From: an uncultured Lachnospiraceae bacterium
GTDB lineage: Bacteria > Bacillota > Clostridia > Lachnospirales > Lachnospiraceae
Assembly: GCA_910585895.1 (NCBI GenBank)
Contig: CAJUHY010000001.1
Location: 1 to 64,000, forward strand
DNA length: 64,000 bases
Reading direction: 5' to 3'
In this document: positions 24,612 through 33,877 of the stretch, in pieces
Numbering within the stretch: the stretch's first letter is position 1
Layout: every line of letters starts with the position of its first letter
Notes under the pieces: model-generated
Database searches by the model: none
What the model saw: the letters and a program-made list of their open reading frames with translations, nothing else
What the model was told of the DNA's origin: nothing
Translations under genes and position numbers: made by a program

Positions 24612-24738
24612 TAGGGAAACGCTGATTAAAGCGTTTCCCACGCCGGATTTGCGCTGCGAAGCAGCATATTTCCATTGCAAATCCGTGCGCATCCAACGGA
24701 GTATTTAAGGAAATAATGATTTAATCAGTATTTCCATA
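24612..24738. repeat. 127-bp inverted-repeat element upstream of hemerythrin gene
   Basis: The ends TAGGGAAACGCTGATTAAA (24612-24630) and 24720-24738 are inverted repeats matching at 16 of 19 positions. Inside are a GGAAACGCT/AGCGTTTCC hairpin and GGATTTGC/GCAAATCC arms. It encodes nothing. It lies in the leader or promoter of the hemerythrin gene and may supply or disturb regulatory signals. Confidence 0.6.
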
Positions 24739-24831
24739 GATAATTCCTTTCTCCATTATAATTCATTACATAGATACCGACAACAGATTTTTTCAAGTCT
24801 TATCCTAAACCGCCGGAAACCGATTCATTAA

Positions 24832-24868
24832 GAAAAAAGCCGAACCCTTTTTACCAGATCCGGCTTCC
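24832..24868 (-). terminator. Terminator of the giant lyase gene
   Basis: On the minus strand AGCCGGATC pairs with GGGTTCGGCT (one or two mismatches), followed by TTTTTTCTT. Confidence 0.75.
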
Positions 24869-24893
24869 CTTCCCGAAATTTAAAATCTATATT

Positions 24894-27800
24894 TTATTTT
24901 TTTACTTTAATGCGCAATGTCTTAGAATATGAACCAATAACTTTCTTGCCATTTTCTGTATAGTAAGGACGTACCCTCACATATAATGTCTTCACATTCT
25001 TCTTTGCCTTGATAGCAACTTTCACTGCAGCCGCTTTCTTCAAAGTCTTTGCCGCTTTAAAGCCTTTATTCTTCTTCGTAGAAGTATATACGATATAACC
25101 TTTCGCCCCCTTAACCTTCTTCCAGGAAACAGTGATTTTCCTGCCTTTAGATGCTTTGACTTTTGCTTTCGGGCTTGCCAGGACTTTCACCTTCGCGTAT
25201 TTTGTGCTCAAGGCGCTGTTGCATTCCGCTGTCTTGGCCACTGCAAGCACTTTATAATAGTAAGTCTTTGCTGTATTGACTTTTTTGTCCACATAGCTGT
25301 TGCTCTTGGCGCTGCCAATCTTAGTATAACCACTGTTTAGCTTAGTGGAACGGTAAATATCATAGCTTTCTGCACCGCTGACCTTGCCAAAACTTACTTT
25401 GACCGCCTTGCCAGTCGCCTGCTGCACAGCTTTGACAGAACTTACTGCTTCAAGCAGCTGCGGTTTTTGCGGATCTTCCGGCTTCTGGGAATCCCCTGAG
25501 GCCCCTGGTCCTCCCGGATTCTGGGAACCCCCTGAGTTCCCTGGTCCACCTGGATTCTCAGAATCTTTTTCCTGCAGTCTGTCAATCGCGCCCTGCAGCG
25601 CCTCTATGACTGCCTGCAGCGCCTCTTCCGTCTCCACGGCTTCCATTGCCTCCTCTGCCGACTGTATGGCTGTCTGCAGCGCTGCATAGCTTTCATCTGT
25701 ATAATTGCCTTGCTGCATGGCCTTCGCCTCGGCAATTTTATTTACCAATAGTGTTTTGTCAAATGAAACCAGACTGTCCATTGCCGTCTGCAAGGCTGTC
25801 AAAGCCGCATCCAATTCTTCCTGAATCAAGGCTTTATCCTTCGTCTCCTCCGCTTCTTCAATTGCTGTCTGCATGGCTGCATAGCTGCTGTTGGTATAGA
25901 TGCCTTTCTCTATCGCTTTTGCCTCAGCAATCTTCTCTGACAATGCTTCATAATTCAACGGCAGCCTTTCCAGGGCATCTACTGCTTCCTGCAATGCCGC
26001 CAGCGCCGCTGTCAATTCGTCCTGTGTAGTCATTGTGTCGACAGCTTTGCGCGCTGCTTTCACTGCTGCCTGCAAACCGGCATAGCTATCAGCCGTATAA
26101 TAATCCTTATTGATAACTTTTGTCTCCAGAATTTTCTCTTTCAATGGTCTTGGATTTACAATCTTGCCCTCCAGAATATCAATATCACGCTCTGTAAAGG
26201 CATAATTATAAATTGTAAAATCATCCAGGAGACCTTTAAAATATTCGCCACTACCCCAGTTTGCCTTGCCAATCTGCAGGACACTGTCCTCACCGAGAAT
26301 TTCGCTCAGGTTGCCGCTGGCGGCTTTCTCCTGGGCAAGTTCTCCATTCACATAGATTTTCGTATAATCTGAGCCATATACGACTACAATATGGTTCCAA
26401 CCTTCTCCACAATCTGCCTGCGGCGCCTCCTGCCGCCCATGCAGATAGCGTTCTGCCGTAACCTTGCTTCCATTTTCCATAATGCCCAGATAATATTCGT
26501 TATTATAGGTCTGAGGCTCTCCGTTGAGCGCTGCAAAAAATGCCCAGTTTGTTTCAGTCCTTCCGGCTTTGCTATAATAAGACACGGTAATCTCTTCCGC
26601 CCCGGTCAGCAGGGAGGAGCCGTCTTCCTTCGTTACGTTCAGCCATACGCTGCCAGTTCCGTCTAAGGATAATACTTTCCCTCTCTCCGGATTATCTACA
26701 AACACAGGCGTCCCATTCGCCTCAACTTTTATGCCAGGGCTTTGGATACCGCCCTCGCCATCAAAAGAAATATCCGCCATTACAGCTTCCGCATCGGATG
26801 CCAGTTCATGATAGACCTCTTCCGCATCTACCAATACATCAAGGTTGGTGACAAGCTTCTTCTCATCTTCCGTCAGGCTCTCATAAAGTTCACGGGCCTG
26901 AGTAATCTTCGTCCGCGCATCGATATTCGCCTCCACAAGTCCGATAAGGTTAATCTGCTGAATCACCTGCTCTACCTTCTTAACATTCAAGGCTGTCCCC
27001 AGATACGCTTCCGCTTGTGCTTTAATATCCGCTTCTGCCATAGCTGTTCCCAGAATCTTGAGATTATCCAGATAACCTTGATAGTATTCACCATTTCCCC
27101 AGTTTCCTTTGCCTATCTGCAGGACACTGTTCTCACCAAAAATATCAGACAACGCTATGCTGCTCTCTGCACTGGCTCTTTCCACCCCATTAATATAAAG
27201 CGTACTCTTGTCAGCCGTACATACAAGCGTCACATATACCCAGCCGGAAGTGTCAATATCTGCCACGCTTACCGTATCCGGCCTTGTACCGCTGTTCTTA
27301 TAGCGTTCAGATGTAAACGCTTCCTCAAACTCCATGATACCGAGATAATTCTCCTGGTTCAGTTCCTGGGCGTTATCGTTTGGCGCGGCAAAGAAAATCC
27401 AATTGCTGTTACCAGATTCCGGGCTTGCCGCAAAGGATATAGTCAGTTCATCCCTTCCGGTTAACAGGCTGCTTCCATCTCCTTTGACAACATTCAGGGA
27501 CTTACCGTTTCCATCCAGATACAGTACGCCATTCTTTATCTCGTATTCGCCATTTGCCACTGCCTGGCCTCCGATAAGGCCAGTCTCATCATCATCAAAT
27601 GTAAATTCTGCCAGATAATCCGTCATTGCCGCTTCCGCAATCTCTAACTGTGGCAGATTGGTAACCTCTGCCAGCTCTTCTTCCAAAAGAAGGTCGCAGG
27701 TCTGCCTTGCCAATATTACCTTGCGGCTGCATTCCGGCGTTAACGCCACCTCTCCAATGGCGGTTATTCTTGCCTTTGCTTCTGCAATCGTCTCAGACTT

Positions 27801-30800
27801 ATTAACCAATGCCCCCTGTGTATCGCGCAGCGTTTTCGCCGTTGCTTCCACCACATCAGCCGCAGGAGCGCTGTCTGCTGTCTCATTCGCATACGTTTCC
27901 TGGGCATTTGCCAGAGCTTCTTTATATGGTGCCCAGCTCTTTATTGTATATTGCGGTTCCTGCGTTTCCTCTATGCAATCATGCAGGGCCTCATCCATAC
28001 GCATCCATGCCTGCACCTTAACCAAAGCCTCCGCCGCCGAATCTACCGTCGACTGTTTCGCCTCTTCGTCCGCCAATACGTCCTGTGCTGTCTGCAATGC
28101 AGCCTGATATGCCTCCCAGCGTCCACGCTCCTGGTTATACTTCTCCTCTTCTTCGGCATACTGTTCATCCACTGCCGTCTGCAGCTGTGCTTTATCTACA
28201 TATTTGAGCGCTTCTTCTCTTACCTCTTCCTCACTCCACGCCCTGGACACTATCTTATAATTATCAATAAGCCCCTGGAAAAATTCACCAGTTCCCCAGT
28301 TTGCTTTACCTATCTGCCAAATACTGCTGCCGCCAAGAATTTCATACAACGGAACCTTGCTTTCCAACGTTTGCTTCTTCTCTCCATTGTCATAGAGGGT
28401 AATATCATTTTCTGTAAACACGACAACCAAATGATGCCAGATATCAGCGCGCCCTTCCGTCTCCGCATATTCCGCCCGCACACCCTGATTTTTAAAACGC
28501 TGCGCGGTAATTGTTCCATTATTATCCAGAATGCCGATGTACTGTTCCCATCCTGCGACTGGACTCTTATTGTCTGGTGCAGCATAAAGCGCCCAGCCAG
28601 TACCCCCCTCTTTTTTCACCTGTAAGGAGATGGTCATCTCTTTGAGCAGACCGCCGGAAACAAGGGGACTGCCATCCGCTTTCGTCACTTTCAGGAAATC
28701 CCTCCAGCCGTCTAGGTAAAGCGCCTTTCCACCATCATGGTCCCTGAGATTATGCGCGCCTGTGGCAACTGCCGTTCCCCCTGAAAATCCATTCTCTTCA
28801 TCATCAAACGTAAAATCAGCCAAAATCTCCGGCAGACTTCCCTCTGCGTACTCCGCAGCTTCCGTCAATGCCTCATCCTCTGATATGGCATGACCGGCTA
28901 TCTTAAAGTTATCGATTGCACCGTGGAAAACCTTGCCGTCCACCAGATTTGCCTTGCCAATCTGCTCAACGCCATCTTCACCCAAAATATCAGAAACCGC
29001 ATACGTCCTGTCCGTTCGTGCCATTTCCTTTCCATTAATATAGAGAATGGTCTCTGTCTTTGTGAACGCTGCTGCTACCCTATACCAACTGTTTGCCCCT
29101 ACCTCTTCGCTGACAGAAGCGGCTGCTGCTGAGATACTGCCGTTTTTGCACACTTCAGCTGTAACAGTTCCATTAAGTTCCTTTATGCCAATATAAGTCG
29201 CCTGTGCCTGCGCCTGATTTTCACTGTCCGGTGCAGCATAGAACGCCCAATTTTCCTTCCCTGCCCTGGGACGCATATCAAAAGATACCGTAAATGCTGA
29301 TTCCCCCGCCAGAATGCTCTTGCCTGCAGCAGTCACAACTGTCTGGAAGCCACTGTTTCCATCAAGGGATACGGCGCTTCCTGCCCCATGGCTGCACAAC
29401 ACGTATTCCCCTTCCAGAGCTGCATAATCTGTCTGAAAACCGCTCTCATCATCAAAAGTAAATTCTGCCGCTTTCTCTGTAGCTTTCTCCACCGTCCAGC
29501 GCTGTGCCGGATTGTTTGAATTCCAATAAGCGCCCCAGGCATCGTTGCGCCACTGCACAATCCGTGCATTGTCTTCCGTACTGTTTCCCTCCAATGCCAA
29601 TACGAGGAAATTCAAAGACGGCACAATGCGGAAAGAACCATCATTTTCCGCCAGAAAGGCAAAGCTCTGCGATAACGAACCATTTGCTTCCCCAGTGCCA
29701 ATCTGCGTCCCATAAGAATAATAACCATATTTATCCTCTGCATTTTCATTGCTGTTAAGCTGCATACACTTGCCAGTTACCATATTGGTAAGCGTATACT
29801 CTCCATCGCCTTTATTCTTAATCAGCCACCATTCATCCTTCCTGGTGCCTTTGGCCGCTGAGGCAAGATTGCCTTCATCATTCACAACCAAAGATTTCCC
29901 GCTGGAGGCAGACAGGATACGGTAAACACCGTCCGTCAGCTCGCCCTCTACCGGCTCATCCTCTATGCGTGTGTCCATATTGGCATAGGTCAGGCTGTAC
30001 CAGCCCAATTCATCCAGGCTGTTGCCCGGCGCTCCCTCTATGTATGTACCCTGTGTATTCTTTATCATCCGCTCCATATTGGGCATTGAGAGCCCTTTAC
30101 GGTTCACATAATGGTTATACATCTGATAATAAATCGGACGCCAGTTTCCGCGCTGGTAGGGATTCACGCCGGCATACCATTCCGCCTGCCCATTCTTCCC
30201 TTTCCGGTATTCATAGCCTGTAGAGGGCACATCCTGACCAAGGCTATTGTACTGTATCGTATATTCCGCTGCTTTTAGAAAGCGGTTATCAGACATGTCG
30301 TACAAATTATCTCCCTGATTCCAAGCCGTCTCCATAATAACCCCGGCAAGCACAATCCCCAATGTTGTATGCCCCTGGTCACGCACAGACTCCTGCCACT
30401 GCACAAGCCCATCCTCCTCAAAGACATAGGGCATTGTATGGTAGAAAGAGCCATTGCCTTTCCCTGTCTTAAAATAATTGAGCGCACGCTCATAAATATC
30501 TTCCCGGTCACAATATACGCCAATGGAAATCATAGAAGCAAGATTCGCAAGCTCCCAGTTCGCCCAATAGTTACCGATATAAGCATCATTGTGGCGAATC
30601 ATAAAATCATCATTCATTGGGTAAAATACATTTAACAGAAGATTCTGCAGCCCTTCCGTATCAAAATCGGGATGGTCGCGCATCATTTCCCCGATATTGG
30701 CAAGTTCATATCCCTGGAGTCCTGCTGCCAGAAAACGGTCTGCGTTTCCGCCCAGCCATTTCATAGTCGACGACCATGCGTTGATAATCCGGCAGGCTGC

Positions 30801-31286
30801 CTGCCCATGCGCTTCATCGCCGCTGATTTTCCAGATTAAGGCATTTTGATGCGCACGCTTTACATCAATACGCAACTGATTGATACTGTCACGGCCACCT
30901 CCCCTGGTAACTCCCTCTAACGGACGGGGCCACCAGCTGGGGTTAGAAAATGTATCCCACCACAAGGCATCCCATGTCTCCTTGTTCGGCGACACCTCAT
31001 TCTGCACGTTCTCCCACATCTTGTCAAAACCTTCCTGCGTATAGAGCAGACCTGGATGTTTAAAACGACTACCGGACGATATAGTATCCTGTGCCTTTCC
31101 CACGCTGTCATTTGACGCAATCTCCGCAGCCTGCATTTCTGCTTCCTCAATCTCTGCCGCTTCCTCTGAAGCCTGCACCGTGAGACCTGACAAAGGCAGA
31201 TTTGCCAATAGCATCGTCACCGCCAGCAAAAGTGACAGCCACGCAGAACCCTTTTTATTGTTCCTCCGTCTTTTCTTACCTGCCAT
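24894..31286 (-). CDS. Giant secreted polysaccharide lyase with LamG, ricin, FIVAR and Fn3 modules
   Basis: This is a 2130-residue exported protein. Order by approximate residue: basic signal peptide (1-39, cleavage near VQA); alginate-lyase-type alpha-barrel (70-400, with NYWANWELAN and the WQESVRDQGHTTLG block at about 293-306); ricin beta-trefoil (450-597); LamG/concanavalin-like modules at 608-800, 823-1015, 1225-1410 and 1505-1695, each opening with a (D/E)FTFDDE-like strand and closing DN(F/Y/L)KI; helical spacers; three FIVAR repeats (1718-1908); a Pro/Gly linker; two Fn3-like domains (1950-2130). There is no LPXTG, so it is released or wall-bound through its modules. The substrate is a uronic-acid glycan by family, but cannot be named. 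AAGAGGAATC precedes the ATG. Confidence 0.85.
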   Translation of the reverse strand: MAGKKRRRNNKKGSAWLSLLLAVTMLLANLPLSGLTVQASEEAAEIEEAEMQAAEIASNDSVGKAQDTISSGSRFKHPGLLYTQEGFDKMWENVQNEVSPNKETWDALWWDTFSNPSWWPRPLEGVTRGGGRDSINQLRIDVKRAHQNALIWKISGDEAHGQAACRIINAWSSTMKWLGGNADRFLAAGLQGYELANIGEMMRDHPDFDTEGLQNLLLNVFYPMNDDFMIRHNDAYIGNYWANWELANLASMISIGVYCDREDIYERALNYFKTGKGNGSFYHTMPYVFEEDGLVQWQESVRDQGHTTLGIVLAGVIMETAWNQGDNLYDMSDNRFLKAAEYTIQYNSLGQDVPSTGYEYRKGKNGQAEWYAGVNPYQRGNWRPIYYQMYNHYVNRKGLSMPNMERMIKNTQGTYIEGAPGNSLDELGWYSLTYANMDTRIEDEPVEGELTDGVYRILSASSGKSLVVNDEGNLASAAKGTRKDEWWLIKNKGDGEYTLTNMVTGKCMQLNSNENAEDKYGYYSYGTQIGTGEANGSLSQSFAFLAENDGSFRIVPSLNFLVLALEGNSTEDNARIVQWRNDAWGAYWNSNNPAQRWTVEKATEKAAEFTFDDESGFQTDYAALEGEYVLCSHGAGSAVSLDGNSGFQTVVTAAGKSILAGESAFTVSFDMRPRAGKENWAFYAAPDSENQAQAQATYIGIKELNGTVTAEVCKNGSISAAAASVSEEVGANSWYRVAAAFTKTETILYINGKEMARTDRTYAVSDILGEDGVEQIGKANLVDGKVFHGAIDNFKIAGHAISEDEALTEAAEYAEGSLPEILADFTFDDEENGFSGGTAVATGAHNLRDHDGGKALYLDGWRDFLKVTKADGSPLVSGGLLKEMTISLQVKKEGGTGWALYAAPDNKSPVAGWEQYIGILDNNGTITAQRFKNQGVRAEYAETEGRADIWHHLVVVFTENDITLYDNGEKKQTLESKVPLYEILGGSSIWQIGKANWGTGEFFQGLIDNYKIVSRAWSEEEVREEALKYVDKAQLQTAVDEQYAEEEEKYNQERGRWEAYQAALQTAQDVLADEEAKQSTVDSAAEALVKVQAWMRMDEALHDCIEETQEPQYTIKSWAPYKEALANAQETYANETADSAPAADVVEATAKTLRDTQGALVNKSETIAEAKARITAIGEVALTPECSRKVILARQTCDLLLEEELAEVTNLPQLEIAEAAMTDYLAEFTFDDDETGLIGGQAVANGEYEIKNGVLYLDGNGKSLNVVKGDGSSLLTGRDELTISFAASPESGNSNWIFFAAPNDNAQELNQENYLGIMEFEEAFTSERYKNSGTRPDTVSVADIDTSGWVYVTLVCTADKSTLYINGVERASAESSIALSDIFGENSVLQIGKGNWGNGEYYQGYLDNLKILGTAMAEADIKAQAEAYLGTALNVKKVEQVIQQINLIGLVEANIDARTKITQARELYESLTEDEKKLVTNLDVLVDAEEVYHELASDAEAVMADISFDGEGGIQSPGIKVEANGTPVFVDNPERGKVLSLDGTGSVWLNVTKEDGSSLLTGAEEITVSYYSKAGRTETNWAFFAALNGEPQTYNNEYYLGIMENGSKVTAERYLHGRQEAPQADCGEGWNHIVVVYGSDYTKIYVNGELAQEKAASGNLSEILGEDSVLQIGKANWGSGEYFKGLLDDFTIYNYAFTERDIDILEGKIVNPRPLKEKILETKVINKDYYTADSYAGLQAAVKAARKAVDTMTTQDELTAALAALQEAVDALERLPLNYEALSEKIAEAKAIEKGIYTNSSYAAMQTAIEEAEETKDKALIQEELDAALTALQTAMDSLVSFDKTLLVNKIAEAKAMQQGNYTDESYAALQTAIQSAEEAMEAVETEEALQAVIEALQGAIDRLQEKDSENPGGPGNSGGSQNPGGPGASGDSQKPEDPQKPQLLEAVSSVKAVQQATGKAVKVSFGKVSGAESYDIYRSTKLNSGYTKIGSAKSNSYVDKKVNTAKTYYYKVLAVAKTAECNSALSTKYAKVKVLASPKAKVKASKGRKITVSWKKVKGAKGYIVYTSTKKNKGFKAAKTLKKAAAVKVAIKAKKNVKTLYVRVRPYYTENGKKVIGSYSKTLRIKVKK

Positions 31287-31653
31287 GATTCCTCTTTCCT
31301 TTCCTTCTTTATGTGATATTAGGTAATTGCGAAACCAACTAATTTACTTAATTTCATGTGCAATTCAGCCCTCAAAAAATGATTTGTTCAGGCCAGCTTG
31401 TTACAATTTTCAATAAATATAACCTATATGCTTATTATAATATTTTTGACAACGCAAAACAAATCCATTTCCGAGCAAAAAATACGCATTTTCGATTATT
31501 TTTTGTGCTTCCAAAAAGTTTCCTTCTTTGTAATATTCAATATCAATATGGATTTCCCAGCTTTTTTATTGTGGCTTCCGCTCAGCTATGTTATGATATT
31601 AGTGAAATGAGGGCTTCATACTTCAATATAAGGAAAAGAAAATAGGTGGATAT
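31287..31653. other. AT-rich divergent intergenic region
   Basis: No gene is visible in this 367-base stretch. It must hold the promoter of the giant lyase (minus strand). On the plus strand TTGTGG (31569-31574) and TATGAT (31592-31597) with a 17-base spacer could drive the small gene at 31654. No RNA structure is recognised. Confidence 0.4.
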
Positions 31654-31851
31654 ATGCCAATGCCAAACGGACTTGAAATTATAAAAGCAGCAATTGATGA
31701 TTTTGAAGATATTCAGAAATATATGTTATTAGCTCGAAAAGAAAATGCTACAGAAACATATGCCGAATTAAAGACAAAATATCTTTCTTTAAAAGCGATG
31801 CTGACAATAGCAGGTGTCAACCTGACAGATATTGACAAAATAAAGGAATAG
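31654..31851 (+). CDS. Small helical protein of unknown function
   Basis: The 65-residue product is predicted to be all helical (LEIIKAAIDDFEDIQKYMLL, TYAELKTKYLSLKAMLTIAG). AGGTGG is upstream of ATG 31654 and a plausible promoter lies at 31569-31597. It has no signal peptide or membrane segment. I do not recognise a family. It sits alone between the lyase and the biotin genes. Confidence 0.55.
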   Translation: MPMPNGLEIIKAAIDDFEDIQKYMLLARKENATETYAELKTKYLSLKAMLTIAGVNLTDIDKIKE

Positions 31852-32149
31852 CAACCATAAGTGTGAAGCCCTGATACCTGAATTCTCAAACCGATGATCA
31901 TACTTCATCTATTATACATATGAGAATGTGAAAAAATCACTTCCCCCACCATGCCCCACAATATCATCCAATAGTTTATAATACGGCAACTCCAACAATC
32001 TCCTGCTCCTGAATCTACTGCAATTCTGACAATCAGACACATATTTCCTGGCTCTCTTGTACTGGTCAATACTATACGAAATGAAATACCTATCCGCAAT
32101 ATGTCCTGCGACCGACCGCCCACATCAAACTGTATGTGCAGCAGGATAA

Positions 32150-32203
32150 TTGTTAACTTATCTATATATTTCAGTTGACATTTTGCGTTTGTTCGATTAT
32201 AAT
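32150..32203 (+). promoter_or_regulatory. bioB promoter with BirA-type operator
   Basis: TTGACA (32175-32180), a 17-base spacer and TATAAT (32198-32203) form a consensus promoter. TTGTTAAC (32150-32157) and GTTGACA (32174-32180) are arms of an imperfect inverted repeat with a 16-base gap. This is the size and character of BirA biotin operators, and the right arm overlaps the -35 box. Biotin-dependent repression of bioB-bioY is inferred. Confidence 0.6.
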
Positions 32204-32260
32204 ACCACTCAGATTAAATTTCACAATTACCTAAAAATTTTCATACATAAAGGAGATACC

Positions 32261-33226
32261 ATGAAAAAACTTGCCAAAGAAATCATTGACGGGCGCCGTC
32301 TGACACGCTCCGACGACCTGTCCATATTTAAACATGCAGACCTAGGCGAACTTGCCGAAGGCGCAGATATGATACGCAAAGCGTTTTGCCAGAACCGTGT
32401 GCATCTATGCACCATCATCAACGGTCGTTCCGGAAAATGCGGCGAAGACTGCAAGTTCTGTGCACAGTCCGCGTCCAGCCAGACGGGCTGTGAGACTTAC
32501 GATATGCTGGATGAAGACACCATCTTAAGGGACTGTAAGGAAAAAGAAGCCGCCGGCATACATTCTTACTCCATCGTCACTGCCGGACGCACTGTCGCCG
32601 GCAAAGACTTAGACAGGCTGGTAAAAATTTTTAAACGGCTGCGTAAGGAATGCGATGTCCACCTCTGTTCCTCCAACGGTCTTTTAAGTTACGAGGCCTT
32701 TTTACGGCTGAAAGCTGCCGGAGTGGAAACTTATCATGAAAATATCGAGACTTCCAAACGTAATTTTCCCCATATCTGCACCACCCATACTTATGAGGAT
32801 AAAATTGAAAAAATCCGACTTGCCAAAAAAGCCGGACTTAACGTCTGTTCCGGCGGTATCATTGGTATGGGCGAAACCTGGGAAGACCGTATCGACATGG
32901 CCGTTTCGCTCTCAGAGATGGAGATTTCCTCCATTCCTTTAAATGCGCTGCGCCCCATCCCGGGCACTCCTTTGGGAGAGCTGCCGCCTCTGACGGAAGA
33001 TGAAATTGTGCGCACTGTTGCCATGTTCCGCTATCTCAATCCCACCGCCTACATCCGCATGGCGGCTGGCAGAGCTTATTTTGAGGATGGCGGCAAACGT
33101 CTCTTTGTCTCCGGCGCCAATGCTGCCATAACCGGAAACATGCTGACTACCATCGGCAATAATATCCGTGAGGATATGCAGATGTTTACCGAGTTAGGAT
33201 ATGACGTCACCCCTCATGCCTGGTAG
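32261..33226 (+). CDS. bioB: Biotin synthase
   Basis: This radical-SAM enzyme inserts sulfur into dethiobiotin. It has 321 residues from ATG 32261 (AAAGGAGA upstream). The CxxxCxxC cluster motif is in GKCGEDCKFCAQSA. Further family marks are TAGRTVAGKDLDRL, VETYHENIETSKRNFP, NVCSGGIIGMGETWEDR and PLNALRPIPGTPL. The rest of the biotin pathway is absent here, so dethiobiotin is made elsewhere or imported. It is followed by bioY in the same transcript. Confidence 0.95.
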   Translation: MKKLAKEIIDGRRLTRSDDLSIFKHADLGELAEGADMIRKAFCQNRVHLCTIINGRSGKCGEDCKFCAQSASSQTGCETYDMLDEDTILRDCKEKEAAGIHSYSIVTAGRTVAGKDLDRLVKIFKRLRKECDVHLCSSNGLLSYEAFLRLKAAGVETYHENIETSKRNFPHICTTHTYEDKIEKIRLAKKAGLNVCSGGIIGMGETWEDRIDMAVSLSEMEISSIPLNALRPIPGTPLGELPPLTEDEIVRTVAMFRYLNPTAYIRMAAGRAYFEDGGKRLFVSGANAAITGNMLTTIGNNIREDMQMFTELGYDVTPHAW

Positions 33227-33262
33227 GATTCGGATTTCCTATCTTTTGACGCCCGAATCCTA
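33224..33262 (+). promoter_or_regulatory. Intercistronic hairpin between bioB and bioY
   Basis: TAGGATTCGG (33224-33233) pairs perfectly with CCGAATCCTA (33253-33262). The left arm begins with the bioB stop codon. No T-tract follows, so RNA processing or stability control is more likely than termination. Confidence 0.55.
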
Positions 33263-33292
33263 TTAAGCCTGGACAAGAAAGGAATATTTATC

Positions 33293-33877
33293 ATGCAAAA
33301 CGCTCCCACATCTACAAACAACACTCCCGGCAGACCAAAACTTTCCACCCGCCAGCTGGCTGTCATCGGCGTGATGACAGCCGTTACCTGCGTACTGGCG
33401 CCGTTTTCCCTGCCGATTGGACCTGTACCCATTTCGCTGACAAACCTTGCTATCTATTTTTCATTATATGTGCTTGGGACAAAGTTCGGCTGTATATCTT
33501 ACGTGATTTATCTGCTGATTGGTTTCATCGGCGTTCCGGTTTTTTCTGGTTTCACCAACGGCCCCGGCAAACTTTTGGGACCTACCGGCGGTTATTTAAT
33601 CGGTTTTCTCCCCATGGCATTGATTGCCGGTCTGCTGATTGACAAATTCATTTCCAGGCGGTTTATCTGTCTAATGGGCATGATTGCCGGCACAATTGTT
33701 GCCTACGCATTTGGCACCATCTGGCTTGCCTATCAGTCTGGCATGGATTGGAAAGCTGCGCTGATGGCGGGCGTGATTCCCTTTATCCCTGGTGACCTGG
33801 CAAAAATGGTCCTTGCCATGATTGCTGGTCCACAGATTCGCAGACAGCTGGTGAGGGCAGAGTTGTTCGAGATTTAA
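33293..33877 (+). CDS. bioY: Biotin transporter substrate-binding subunit BioY
   Basis: The 194-residue membrane protein (about six helices) is the S-component of the energy-coupling-factor biotin transporter. Family marks are PISLTNLAIYFSLY, the GxxxG-rich segment FTNGPGKLLGPTGGYLIGFL and FIPGDLAKMVLA near the end. The ECF ATPases and EcfT are not in this window and would be shared. AGAAAGGAA precedes ATG 33293. It sits with bioB downstream of the BirA-type operator. Its end overlaps by 4 bases the end of the convergent permease gene. Confidence 0.93.
   Translation: MQNAPTSTNNTPGRPKLSTRQLAVIGVMTAVTCVLAPFSLPIGPVPISLTNLAIYFSLYVLGTKFGCISYVIYLLIGFIGVPVFSGFTNGPGKLLGPTGGYLIGFLPMALIAGLLIDKFISRRFICLMGMIAGTIVAYAFGTIWLAYQSGMDWKAALMAGVIPFIPGDLAKMVLAMIAGPQIRRQLVRAELFEI

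Noticed and set aside
25500..26150. Repeated DNA pattern suggestive of a CRISPR or tandem array
   Set aside because: It is the coding sequence of three FIVAR repeats and the Pro/Gly linker of the lyase. No CRISPR array or cas genes are present.
26742..28625. Long plus-strand frames inside the lyase gene
   Set aside because: They are antisense shadows of a single open 2130-codon gene with coherent domains.
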